From Micromonosporaceae bacterium (lineage in GTDB: Bacteria; Actinomycetota; Actinomycetes; Mycobacteriales; Micromonosporaceae), in the NCBI GenBank assembly GCA_017354595.1, contig JAFMQQ010000244.1, forward strand, positions 1 to 5,486: DNA of 5,486 bases, written 5' to 3'. Each line of letters starts with the position of its first letter. The stretch's first letter is position 1. Under the pieces are notes generated by a model. That model saw only the letters and a list, made by a program, of their open reading frames with translations. It did not search any database and was not told the DNA's origin. Both the position numbers and the translations under genes were made by a program. This document shows positions 1-4,406 of this stretch, piece after piece.

Positions 1-1
1 C

Positions 2-763
2 CACCCCACTGCAAAGCACCACGCCACTGCAAAGCACCACGCCACTGCAAAGCACCACGCCGGGGCGAGGCACAACCCTGGTCCGGGGTCGCGGCGGAGC
101 GCCGGAGGCGGCCGGAGCGCGGGCCGGATCGTGCTGGACCTGGTCGAGCTGAAGCGCTTCGCCAACCTGCTCGGCGAGTCGCGGGACGGGGCTGAGCAGA
201 GCGTGACGGTGGTCCGGTCGGTCGCCGACCGGCTGGCACCAGTGCTTTCGAAGCGCACCGACCTGGCCCAGCTCTTCGGCGAGCTGACCGGGGCGTACGG
301 TCTGCCGCAGGTGATCGGGAACCTGCACGACGAGGTCGGGCTGGTCGACCGGATCCGCAACCTGGCGGAGATGGCCGACCAGGCGCACGGCTCGACCCGG
401 GCGCAGAAGCTGGAGTGGTTCCTCAACCGGGTCCAGTGGAGGGACACCATTCCGCAGGCCGCGGTGCTGGAGGCGCTGACCGGCGGCGGAATCACCGGCG
501 GCCACCACCCGACCAAGCACCACTCCGCGACCAAGCACCAGCCGGCCCCCGACCACCCGTCGCCAAAGCACCAGCCGCCAAAGCACCAGCCGGCGGCGGA
601 CCACTCGTGGGCGGCCGTCCTGGCGGTTCCACCGCCACCGCATGTTGCGCCGCCACCGCAAGCTCCGCCGCCGGCTCCGCCCACCGCGGCGGTCATGCCT
701 GCCGCGTCGCTCCCACCCACCCCGCAGGCTCCGGCCACACCGCAGCCCTCGACCATGGCCTGA
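2..763 (+). CDS. 3' part of a Lys/His-repeat, Pro-rich protein of unknown function (5' end off the window)
   Basis: I do not recognise the family. The frame is open from the left edge to TGA at 761-763. Positions 6-59 encode three copies of TAKHHA. A Gly/Arg linker follows, then a predicted mostly helical core of about 115 residues (codons from 131, LDLVELKRFANLL to LEALTGGG) with no cysteine. Next comes a second Lys/His/Pro block (TKHHSATKHQ, then KHQPPKHQP) and a tail of about 50 residues rich in Pro and Ala. No signal peptide or membrane segment is visible in this part. A GTG at 131 could start a 210-residue protein, but its nearest GGAG (114-117) is 13 nt away. The KHH repeats upstream match the downstream ones in the same frame, so I favour a longer gene. 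The repeats could suit nucleic-acid, polyphosphate or metal binding, which is inference only. It ends 5 nt before a strong stem-loop. Confidence 0.6.
   Translation, partial: HPTAKHHATAKHHATAKHHAGARHNPGPGSRRSAGGGRSAGRIVLDLVELKRFANLLGESRDGAEQSVTVVRSVADRLAPVLSKRTDLAQLFGELTGAYGLPQVIGNLHDEVGLVDRIRNLAEMADQAHGSTRAQKLEWFLNRVQWRDTIPQAAVLEALTGGGITGGHHPTKHHSATKHQPAPDHPSPKHQPPKHQPAADHSWAAVLAVPPPPHVAPPPQAPPPAPPTAAVMPAASLPPTPQAPATPQPSTMA
6..59 (+). repeat. 18-bp tandem repeat, three perfect copies
   Basis: The unit CCACTGCAAAGCACCACG occurs at 6-23, 24-41 and 42-59 without a mismatch. Its length is a multiple of three, and in the frame of the downstream gene each unit reads TAKHHA. Similar but diverged KH-encoding units recur at 511-591, which supports a coding minisatellite. 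More copies may lie left of the window. Confidence 0.9.
511..591 (+). repeat. Degenerate KH-encoding repeats inside the first gene
   Basis: Two related 18-bp units begin at 511 and 529 (GACCAAGCACCA core), and a perfect 15-bp unit GCCAAAGCACCAGCC is duplicated at 562-576 and 577-591. All are multiples of three and encode Lys-His-(His/Gln) motifs separated by Pro and Ala. They are diverged relatives of the 18-bp array at the left edge. Confidence 0.75.
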
Positions 764-768
764 AGCAG

Positions 769-813
769 CATCGCCTCCTCCGGCGAGCGTAGGGTCTGCC
801 GGAGGAGGCGATG
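769..813 (+). terminator. Perfect 16-bp stem-loop, probable terminator that also masks the next gene's SD
   Basis: The left arm is 769-784 (CATCGCCTCCTCCGGC) and the right arm 798-813 is its exact reverse complement, with a 13-nt loop. It begins 5 nt after the stop of the upstream gene. It has no T-run, which is common for stem-loop terminators in high-GC actinomycetes. The right arm carries the GGAGGAGG ribosome-binding site of the downstream gene, so in a read-through transcript the SD would be fully paired. Termination, translational control or both are possible. Confidence 0.6.
801..808 (+). promoter_or_regulatory. Strong Shine-Dalgarno sequence GGAGGAGG for the FDOR-A gene
   Basis: This purine run lies 7 nt before GTG at 816 and 13 nt before ATG at 822, so it favours the GTG as start. 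It is completely contained in the right arm of the stem-loop and pairs with CCTCCTCC at 774-781. Confidence 0.65.
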
Positions 814-815
814 GC

Positions 816-1232
816 GTGCAGATGCGGTCCCGCAAGTACCGGATCATCACCACCCTGGAGCGCGCGAACAACCGGCTGACCCGGTTGCTGCTGCGCCGTG
901 GTCTGGCCCCGAAGGCCTTCGCCCTCCTCGAAACCACCGGCCGCCGCACCGGCCTGCCCCGCCATACCCCGGTCGGCAACGGGTTGGACGGCGATACCTT
1001 CTGGGTGGTCGCGGTCCACGGCGACCAGGCCGACTACGTGCGCAACGTACGGGCTGACCCGCGGGTACGGGTGAAGGTGGCCGGCGTGTGGCGACCGGGC
1101 CGGGCGAGCGTGCTGCCCGATGACGACCCGGCCGCCCGGTCGCATGCCTTGCCGTACCAGTGGGATGCCGCCATCGGTCGCCTGATGGCCACCACCCCGC
1201 TCACCATCCGGATCGACCTCGACCCGCGGTAG
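816..1232 (+). CDS. Nitroreductase-family deazaflavin (F420)-dependent oxidoreductase, Ddn/FDOR-A type
   Basis: This is a small split-barrel protein that would use reduced coenzyme F420 to reduce quinone-like or nitro-type substrates. The physiological substrate is unknown. Counting from the alternative ATG at 822 (136 residues), a basic amphipathic N-terminal helix (about 4-30) leads into the family signature LLETTGRRTGLPRHTPV (about 35-51). The strand FWVVAVHG, then DYVRNVRADPRVRVKVAGVWRPGRA (about 71-95), follow, matching the F420-binding core of this family in order and length. There is no signal peptide. I chose GTG 816 because GGAGGAGG lies 7 nt upstream; ATG 822 is two codons later and also plausible. 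An open frame back to 642 exists but runs through the previous gene and the hairpin, so it is rejected. The gene is convergent with the next F420-type gene. Confidence 0.88.
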   Translation: MQMRSRKYRIITTLERANNRLTRLLLRRGLAPKAFALLETTGRRTGLPRHTPVGNGLDGDTFWVVAVHGDQADYVRNVRADPRVRVKVAGVWRPGRASVLPDDDPAARSHALPYQWDAAIGRLMATTPLTIRIDLDPR

Positions 1233-1238
1233 CCGGGC

Positions 1239-1271
1239 CAGCCGGTGCGCCGGGTCAGCCGGTGCGCCGGG
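1239..1271 (+). repeat. Two-copy direct repeat in the convergent intergenic gap
   Basis: CAGCCGGTGCGCCGGG occurs at 1239-1254 and again at 1256-1271, one base apart. It lies in the 51-bp gap (1233-1283) between two convergent genes. Each copy contains CCGG-TGCG-CCGG, a short potential hairpin, so the pair could act as a weak bidirectional terminator; this is uncertain. Nothing else is visible in the gap. Confidence 0.6.
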
Positions 1272-1283
1272 GAACGCGGCCGG

Positions 1284-1715
1284 TCAGTCTGCCTGAGCCC
1301 ACGGTCCCTGGCCGTACACGCGGTCGACCGCGACGTGCAGCACGACCCCCGCCGGGGCGTCCCGCATCGGGTACTGCTGCCCCGGTCCGATGTAGAACTG
1401 TGCCAGCCGGTCCATCACCGCCAGCGCTCCGCCCTCGGTGATCCGGTCGACCCGGCCCTGTACGACCGCGTACGGCCACAGCCCATGACCCTCGAACTGC
1501 TTGGCGTGGGCGGACAGGACGATGCGCGGGTCGCGCCGGACGTTGCGCAGCTTGCGCTGCTCCAGGTTGAAGAAGGTGGCCATCACGATCTCGTCGCCGT
1601 CCACGCCAGCCCAGGACAGGGTGGTGTGCGGGGTGCCGTCTGGATCGATGGTGGTCACATGCACAAGCGGGCCGGTCTCGAACAGGTCGCGTAGCGATGC
1701 GGACACACGGGTCAT
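1284..1715 (-). CDS. PPOX-class F420-dependent oxidoreductase (FDOR-B split barrel)
   Basis: The product is a 143-residue flavin/deazaflavin split-barrel protein of the pyridoxamine 5'-phosphate oxidase-like superfamily, F420-dependent branch. Members reduce varied substrates with F420H2; the substrate here cannot be read from sequence. The order of elements is classic: HVTTIDPDGTPHTTLSWAGV (about 19-38), DGDEIVMATF, then RKLRNVRRDPRIVLSA (about 54-69). These are followed by YAVVQGRVDRITEGGA (about 82-97), FYIGPGQQYP and the C-terminal VDRVYGQGPW typical of this group. The length is normal. I chose ATG at 1713-1715 because TAGACT (1722-1727) lies exactly 6 nt upstream, as in leaderless promoters. 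A GTG two codons earlier (1719-1721) is possible, but no SD is seen for either. The gene is about 60 bp downstream of rnhA on the same strand and may also be reached by its transcript. Confidence 0.9.
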   Translation of the reverse strand: MTRVSASLRDLFETGPLVHVTTIDPDGTPHTTLSWAGVDGDEIVMATFFNLEQRKLRNVRRDPRIVLSAHAKQFEGHGLWPYAVVQGRVDRITEGGALAVMDRLAQFYIGPGQQYPMRDAPAGVVLHVAVDRVYGQGPWAQAD

Positions 1716-1721
1716 CGGCAC

Positions 1722-1727
1722 AGTCTA
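1722..1727 (-). promoter_or_regulatory. Candidate -10 hexamer TAGACT for leaderless FDOR-B transcript
   Basis: On the minus strand TAGACT is followed by 6 nt and then the ATG at 1715, so transcription would begin at the start codon. No convincing -35 is present at the expected distance (GC-only sequence), so this is a tentative call based on the -10 alone and on the missing SD. Confidence 0.35.
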
Positions 1728-1754
1728 CGAGTACGGCGGCCGGCCGGCGCGGGG

Positions 1755-1786
1755 GCGCTTCACGCCCGGCGCGCTTCACGCCCGGC
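1755..1786 (-). repeat. 16-bp tandem duplication across the rnhA stop codon
   Basis: GCGCTTCACGCCCGGC (plus strand) is present at 1755-1770 and 1771-1786 with no mismatch. The second copy contains the rnhA stop (TGA on the minus strand at 1776-1778) and its last codons. The first copy repeats them just downstream in a shifted frame. It looks like a simple replication-slippage duplication. Confidence 0.8.
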
Positions 1787-2255
1787 GGTCTGCCGCCTCG
1801 CGCAGCCCCTTGACCGCCAGCCGGTCGGCGCGCTCGTTCTCGGGATGCCCCGCGTGGCCCTTGACCCAGTGCCACCGCACCCGGTGCCGGCCGGCCGCGG
1901 CGTCCAGACGGCGCCAGAGGTCGGCATTTTTCACCGGCTCTTTGGCGGCTGTCAGCCAACCATTCCGCTTCCACCGCGGCAGCCACTCGGTGATGCCGTT
2001 GCGGACATAGGTGCTGTCGGTGTGGATGTGCACCACGGTCGGGCGGGTCAGGCTCTCCAGCGCCCGGATCGGGGCGGTCAGCTCCATCCGGTTGTTGGTG
2101 GTCGCGCCCGGCTCTCCCCCGTAGAGCTGTTTCTCGTGGTTGCCGTACCGCAGGATCGCGCCCCAGCCGCCCGGGCCGGGGTTGCCGCTGCACGCGCCGT
2201 CGGTATAGATGTCCACCACCCGCTCGGTACCGGAAGTCGCCACGCCGGACAACAT
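1776..2255 (-). CDS. rnhA: Ribonuclease HI
   Basis: This is a cytosolic endonuclease that cuts the RNA strand of RNA:DNA hybrids (R-loops, primers, misincorporated ribonucleotide tracts) using two metal ions. The 159-residue product is close to the 155 residues of the E. coli enzyme. All four catalytic acids are present: D19 in YTDGACSGNPGPGGWGAIL, E58 in NNRMEL, D80 in HTDSTYV and D144 in NERADRLA. The supporting His is H134 in WVKGHAGH. The basic handle region typical of the E. coli type is also there (about 91-112, WLPRWKRNGW to VKNADLW). I chose ATG at 2253-2255; only a weak GGGA-type SD precedes it. The frame stays open to an ATG at 2354, but that extension has no homology to RNase H and would run into the divergent gene. 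No defect is visible. Confidence 0.95.
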   Translation of the reverse strand: MLSGVATSGTERVVDIYTDGACSGNPGPGGWGAILRYGNHEKQLYGGEPGATTNNRMELTAPIRALESLTRPTVVHIHTDSTYVRNGITEWLPRWKRNGWLTAAKEPVKNADLWRRLDAAAGRHRVRWHWVKGHAGHPENERADRLAVKGLREAADRRA

Positions 2256-2302
2256 ATCCGATCCCGGCCGCCCAAGCGAGTATCCGAAGTGGACGGTCGT
2301 GT

Positions 2303-2319
2303 CGGGCGACGATCGCCCG
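2303..2319. promoter_or_regulatory. 17-bp inverted repeat in the rnhA/LLM divergent spacer
   Basis: CGGGCGA-CGA-TCGCCCG is a perfect 7-bp inverted repeat with a 3-nt centre. It lies in the 85-bp spacer (2256-2340) between divergent rnhA and the LLM oxidoreductase, about 21 nt before the GTG of the latter. It could be an operator or a small leader hairpin. No known binding motif is recognised, and such repeats arise by chance in GC-rich DNA. Confidence 0.35.
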
Positions 2320-2340
2320 CGTTTGTGCAAGGATTGGGCC

Positions 2341-3225
2341 GTGGATATCGGCATTCATTTCCTGAACTTCACCAACCCGGGCGGAGACGCGGCCATCGCG
2401 CCGCTACTGGGGCAGACCGCGAAGGCGGCCGACGAGGCGGGCTTCGCCCTGTTCACCGTCATGGACCACTACTTCCAGATGGAAGCCGTGTGGCCGGCCG
2501 AGAACCCGATGCTGGAGGCATACACCGCGCTCGGCTTCGCCGCGGCGCACACCTCGCGCATCGAGCTGTCGACCATGGTCACCGGCGTCACCTACCGGCA
2601 CCCCGGCCTGCTCGCGAAGGCCGTGACGACACTCGATGTGCTCTCCGAGGGTCGCGCCATGCTCGCCCTGGGCGCGGCCTGGTACGAGCGCGAACACCTC
2701 GGGCTGGGGGTACCGTTCCCGCCGCTGGCCGAGCGGTTCGAGCGGCTTGAGGAGGCGCTGCAGATCTGCCTGCAGATGTGGAGCGACAACGACGGCCCCT
2801 ACCAGGGCCGGCACTACCAGCTCGCCGAGACGCTCAACCGGCCGCGGCCGATTGGCCGCCCCCGGCCGCCGATCATGGTCGGGGGTAGCGGCGAACGCAA
2901 GACGCTGCGCCTGGTGGCGAAGTACGCCGACGCGTGCAACATCCACGTCGTCGAGGTGGCGGAGATCGCGCACAAGATCGACGTACTGCGCCGGCACTGC
3001 GACCGGGAAGGCCGGGATTTCAACGACATCCGGATCACCGTCCAAGGTGGACCGTTGGACCCCGCCGGGGACCCGGACGGGTTCCTCCGCCGCGCCGAAC
3101 AGCTCGCCGCCTTCGGCGTGCAGCACATCCACGTTCGCGCACCGCAGCCGGACCCGGTCGGCTTCGTCGTCAAGGTCTCCGAGTCGGTACTGCCGCGCCT
3201 GGCCGAGATCCAGCCGGCCCGCTGA
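2341..3225 (+). CDS. LLM-class F420-dependent oxidoreductase (Rv1855c-like)
   Basis: This is a luciferase-like TIM-barrel enzyme expected to use coenzyme F420 for hydride transfer in the cytosol; its substrate is unknown. The 294-residue product begins with DIGIHFLNFTNPGG, typical of the Rv1855c-type family. It continues with a VMDHYFQME segment (about 40-48), MVTGVTYRHPGLLAKAVTTLDVLSEGRA (about 79-106), GAAWYEREHLGLGVPFPPLAERFERLEE (about 111-138), PPIMVGGSGERKTLRLVAKYADACN (about 176-200) and a complete C-terminus. I chose GTG 2341 because AAGGA (2329-2333) lies 7 nt upstream and the family signature starts at once. The upstream open frame to 2209 overlaps rnhA and has no family similarity. 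It diverges from rnhA and converges on the HAD gene, with only 7 bp between stop codons and therefore no room for a terminator between them. Confidence 0.93.
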   Translation: MDIGIHFLNFTNPGGDAAIAPLLGQTAKAADEAGFALFTVMDHYFQMEAVWPAENPMLEAYTALGFAAAHTSRIELSTMVTGVTYRHPGLLAKAVTTLDVLSEGRAMLALGAAWYEREHLGLGVPFPPLAERFERLEEALQICLQMWSDNDGPYQGRHYQLAETLNRPRPIGRPRPPIMVGGSGERKTLRLVAKYADACNIHVVEVAEIAHKIDVLRRHCDREGRDFNDIRITVQGGPLDPAGDPDGFLRRAEQLAAFGVQHIHVRAPQPDPVGFVVKVSESVLPRLAEIQPAR

Positions 3226-3232
3226 GGCGTGG

Positions 3233-3940
3233 TCAGTGCCCCACGCTCGCCTGGCGCAGCAGGGCGGGCAGTTCGCCGATGCTGGCGAGCGTGGGGCCGG
3301 ACCAGCTCGGGTCGCTGTCGTGGAACTCGATGGTCCGGTATGCGGTCATGCCGGCCGCCGCGGCGCCGTGCAGCTCGCGGTCCGCGCCGTCGCCGACGAA
3401 GATGCATTCGGCTGGATCGGCCCCCAGCCGCTTCGCGGCGGCCCGGTAGATCCCCGGGTCGGGCTTGGCCAACCCGATCTCGCAGGAGAAGACCGCGACG
3501 TCGAACCGCTGCGCGAGCGGGTTGTGCGGCCACGCCTCGGCCGTATCCGCGGTGGCGTTGCTGATCAGGGCCAGCCGGTGCCCGCCGGCGCGCAGCAGGT
3601 CGAGCACGTCGAGCGTCGTTGCCGGGACGGCGCCGAGAACCCGGTGGGCGAGCGCCCGCCGGTGCTCGGCGGCCCGCGCCACCTGCTGCTCGCTCGGGTC
3701 GGCCCGCTCATCCGGGTCGGCGCCGGAGCTTCGGGCCAGGATGCGTCCAGCCAGAATGCGGACGGTCTCCTCAACGCTCCACCGGACCAGCCGGTCACGC
3801 CAGGTGTCGTTGTATGCGGCGACCAGCGCGGCCGGCGGTACCCCCAGCATGACCGCCATCTCCCCGACCACCCGGTCACGCTCGTCGTCCGCGCCGTGGA
3901 GCAGGGTATTGAACAGATCGAGGACGACCGGCCGGGGCAT
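3233..3940 (-). CDS. HAD-superfamily hydrolase (subfamily IA) with a DxF motif I
   Basis: The 235-residue cytosolic protein has a Rossmannoid HAD core with an N-terminal cap insertion. Motif I is VVLDLFNTL with nucleophile D8; motif II is the Ser in LISNAT (S127). Motif III is the Lys in GLAKPDPGIY (K159), and motif IV is FVGDGADRELHGA (D184, D187). The helical cap lies between motifs I and II (about 15-110). The second Asp of the usual DxD is Phe10, as in 2-haloacid dehalogenase-like and other DLFGTL-type members. A classical phosphatase activity is therefore not guaranteed, and the substrate is unknown. ATG 3938-3940 has AGGA 7 nt upstream (3948-3951), but the same bases also form a TAGGAT -10 exactly 6 nt before the ATG. 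It diverges from the arsR-type gene across 58 bp holding a palindrome, so it may be co-controlled. Confidence 0.9.
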   Translation of the reverse strand: MPRPVVLDLFNTLLHGADDERDRVVGEMAVMLGVPPAALVAAYNDTWRDRLVRWSVEETVRILAGRILARSSGADPDERADPSEQQVARAAEHRRALAHRVLGAVPATTLDVLDLLRAGGHRLALISNATADTAEAWPHNPLAQRFDVAVFSCEIGLAKPDPGIYRAAAKRLGADPAECIFVGDGADRELHGAAAAGMTAYRTIEFHDSDPSWSGPTLASIGELPALLRQASVGH

Positions 3941-3946
3941 GATCCG

Positions 3947-3952
3947 ATCCTA
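3947..3952 (-). promoter_or_regulatory. Candidate -10 hexamer TAGGAT for the HAD gene
   Basis: On the minus strand TAGGAT is followed by 6 nt and the ATG at 3940, a leaderless geometry. The region 17-19 bp upstream overlaps the GCTTATATAAGC palindrome and is not TTGACA-like. The AGGA within it could instead act as an SD with 7-nt spacing, so the call is tentative. Confidence 0.35.
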
Positions 3953-3963
3953 TCAGCCAGTCT

Positions 3964-3992
3964 TTGCTTATATAAGCTGGCGCTGGTACAGT
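3964..3992 (+). promoter_or_regulatory. Leaderless promoter of the arsR-type operon
   Basis: A -35-like TTGCTT (3964-3969), a 17-bp spacer and a -10 TACAGT (3987-3992) are followed by 6 nt and the GTG at 3999, so the mRNA would start at the first codon. No SD precedes this GTG, which agrees with leaderless translation. The element stands out as AT-rich against its surroundings. Confidence 0.6.
3966..3977. promoter_or_regulatory. Perfect 12-bp palindrome GCTTATATAAGC, probable ArsR operator
   Basis: The palindrome overlaps the -35 and spacer of the arsR-type promoter, the usual place for an autorepressor site. ArsR-family dimers commonly bind AT-rich inverted repeats of this kind. It also sits where the -35 region of the divergent HAD promoter would be, so one site could control both directions. 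That the adjacent ArsR protein binds it is inferred. Confidence 0.55.
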
Positions 3993-3998
3993 CGCCGG

Positions 3999-4406
3999 GT
4001 GCACGCGTTCGACGTGTTGGGGGATCCGGTACGGCGGCGGATCCTGGAACTGCTCGCCGATGGTGAGCGCAGTTCCGGCGCGGTGACCGCGACCATCCGG
4101 GACGAGTTCGGCATCTCCCAACCCGCCGTATCGCAACACCTGAAGGTGTTGCGGGACAACGGCTTCGCCACCGTACGCGCGGAGGGGACGCGGCGGCTGT
4201 ACGCGGTGGACCCGATCCCACTCTCCGAAGTGGACAAGTGGCTGGAGCGGTTCCGCGGTTTCTGGGACCAGCGGCTGGACGCGCTCGCGACGGAACTGGC
4301 CCGTGGCCGGCGCGCGGCGCGAGGCGCGCAGCGCCACCCCGACCAGCGGCACCCCGACCGGCGGCACCCAGATCAGCGGCACCGAGACAAGAAGGAGTCA
4401 GCGTGA
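3999..4406 (+). CDS. ArsR-family winged-helix transcriptional repressor with a His-Pro-Asp repeat tail
   Basis: The 135-residue protein is a DNA-binding dimeric repressor, probably autoregulatory. The winged helix spans about 2-100: FDVLGDPVRRRILELLADGE (4-23), recognition helix ISQPAVSQHLKVLRDNGF (39-56), and wing VRAEGTRRLYAVDP (59-72). The DKWLERFRGFWDQRLDAL helix (79-96) is typical of ArsR proteins paired with SRPBCC genes. There is no cysteine and no ELCVCDL metal site, so classic As/Cd/Zn sensing is unlikely. The tail is unusual: four pentapeptides, QRHPD-QRHPD-RRHPD-QRHRD (111-130), end in KKESA. I chose GTG 3999 because the family begins at this point, and because a -35/-10 pair places the transcript start on it. 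Its stop overlaps the next start (GTGA), indicating coupled translation. Confidence 0.92.
   Translation: MHAFDVLGDPVRRRILELLADGERSSGAVTATIRDEFGISQPAVSQHLKVLRDNGFATVRAEGTRRLYAVDPIPLSEVDKWLERFRGFWDQRLDALATELARGRRAARGAQRHPDQRHPDRRHPDQRHRDKKESA
4329..4388 (+). repeat. 15-bp coding tandem repeat, four imperfect copies
   Basis: Units at 4329-4343, 4344-4358, 4359-4373 and 4374-4388 follow the consensus CAGCGGCACCCCGAC with a few mismatches. Each is five codons long and encodes QRHPD or a variant at the C-terminus of the ArsR-type protein. The second unit differs from the first by one base, so expansion looks fairly recent. Confidence 0.85.
4392..4397 (+). promoter_or_regulatory. Shine-Dalgarno AAGGAG for the SRPBCC gene
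   Basis: AAGGAG lies 5 nt before GTG 4403, within the last codons of the arsR-type gene. It fixes the start of the SRPBCC gene and shows independent initiation on the shared mRNA, in addition to any coupling at the GTGA overlap. Confidence 0.7.

Noticed and set aside
6..59. A CRISPR-like array at the left edge
   Set aside because: The 18-bp units are directly adjacent without spacers and encode amino-acid repeats in the frame of the following gene.
642..815. An upstream extension of the FDOR-A gene
   Set aside because: It is Arg/Pro-rich, runs antiphase through the end of the previous gene and through the hairpin, and ends where the real SD sits.
2209..2340. A 44-residue N-terminal extension of the LLM oxidoreductase
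   Set aside because: The family signature and a good SD (AAGGA at 2329-2333) fix the start at GTG 2341, and the extension lies antisense to rnhA.
2256..2354. A 33-residue N-terminal extension of RNase HI from an ATG at 2354
   Set aside because: It would overlap the start of the divergent LLM gene, and RNase HI normally begins a few residues before the first catalytic Asp strand.
1255..2358. A 367-codon open frame on the minus strand across the FDOR-B and rnhA genes
   Set aside because: It is a GC-driven shadow in the wrong frame: its sequence is Arg/Pro/Gly-rich low complexity, while both real genes have complete family motifs and catalytic residues.
2253..3951. A shared GGATCGGAT sequence just before both the rnhA and the HAD start codons
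   Set aside because: The match is short, its offset to the ATG differs by one base, and CGGATC-like strings are common in such DNA; coincidence is the simplest explanation.
2636..4066. A 476-codon plus-strand open frame through the LLM and HAD genes
   Set aside because: Composition is Ser/Arg/Pro-rich and without a family; it overlaps two well-supported genes, one in a different frame and one on the other strand.
4238..4402. An upstream extension of the SRPBCC gene
   Set aside because: It is a Pro/Ala/Arg-rich shadow of the arsR 3' end; AAGGAG and the GTGA overlap set the start at 4403.
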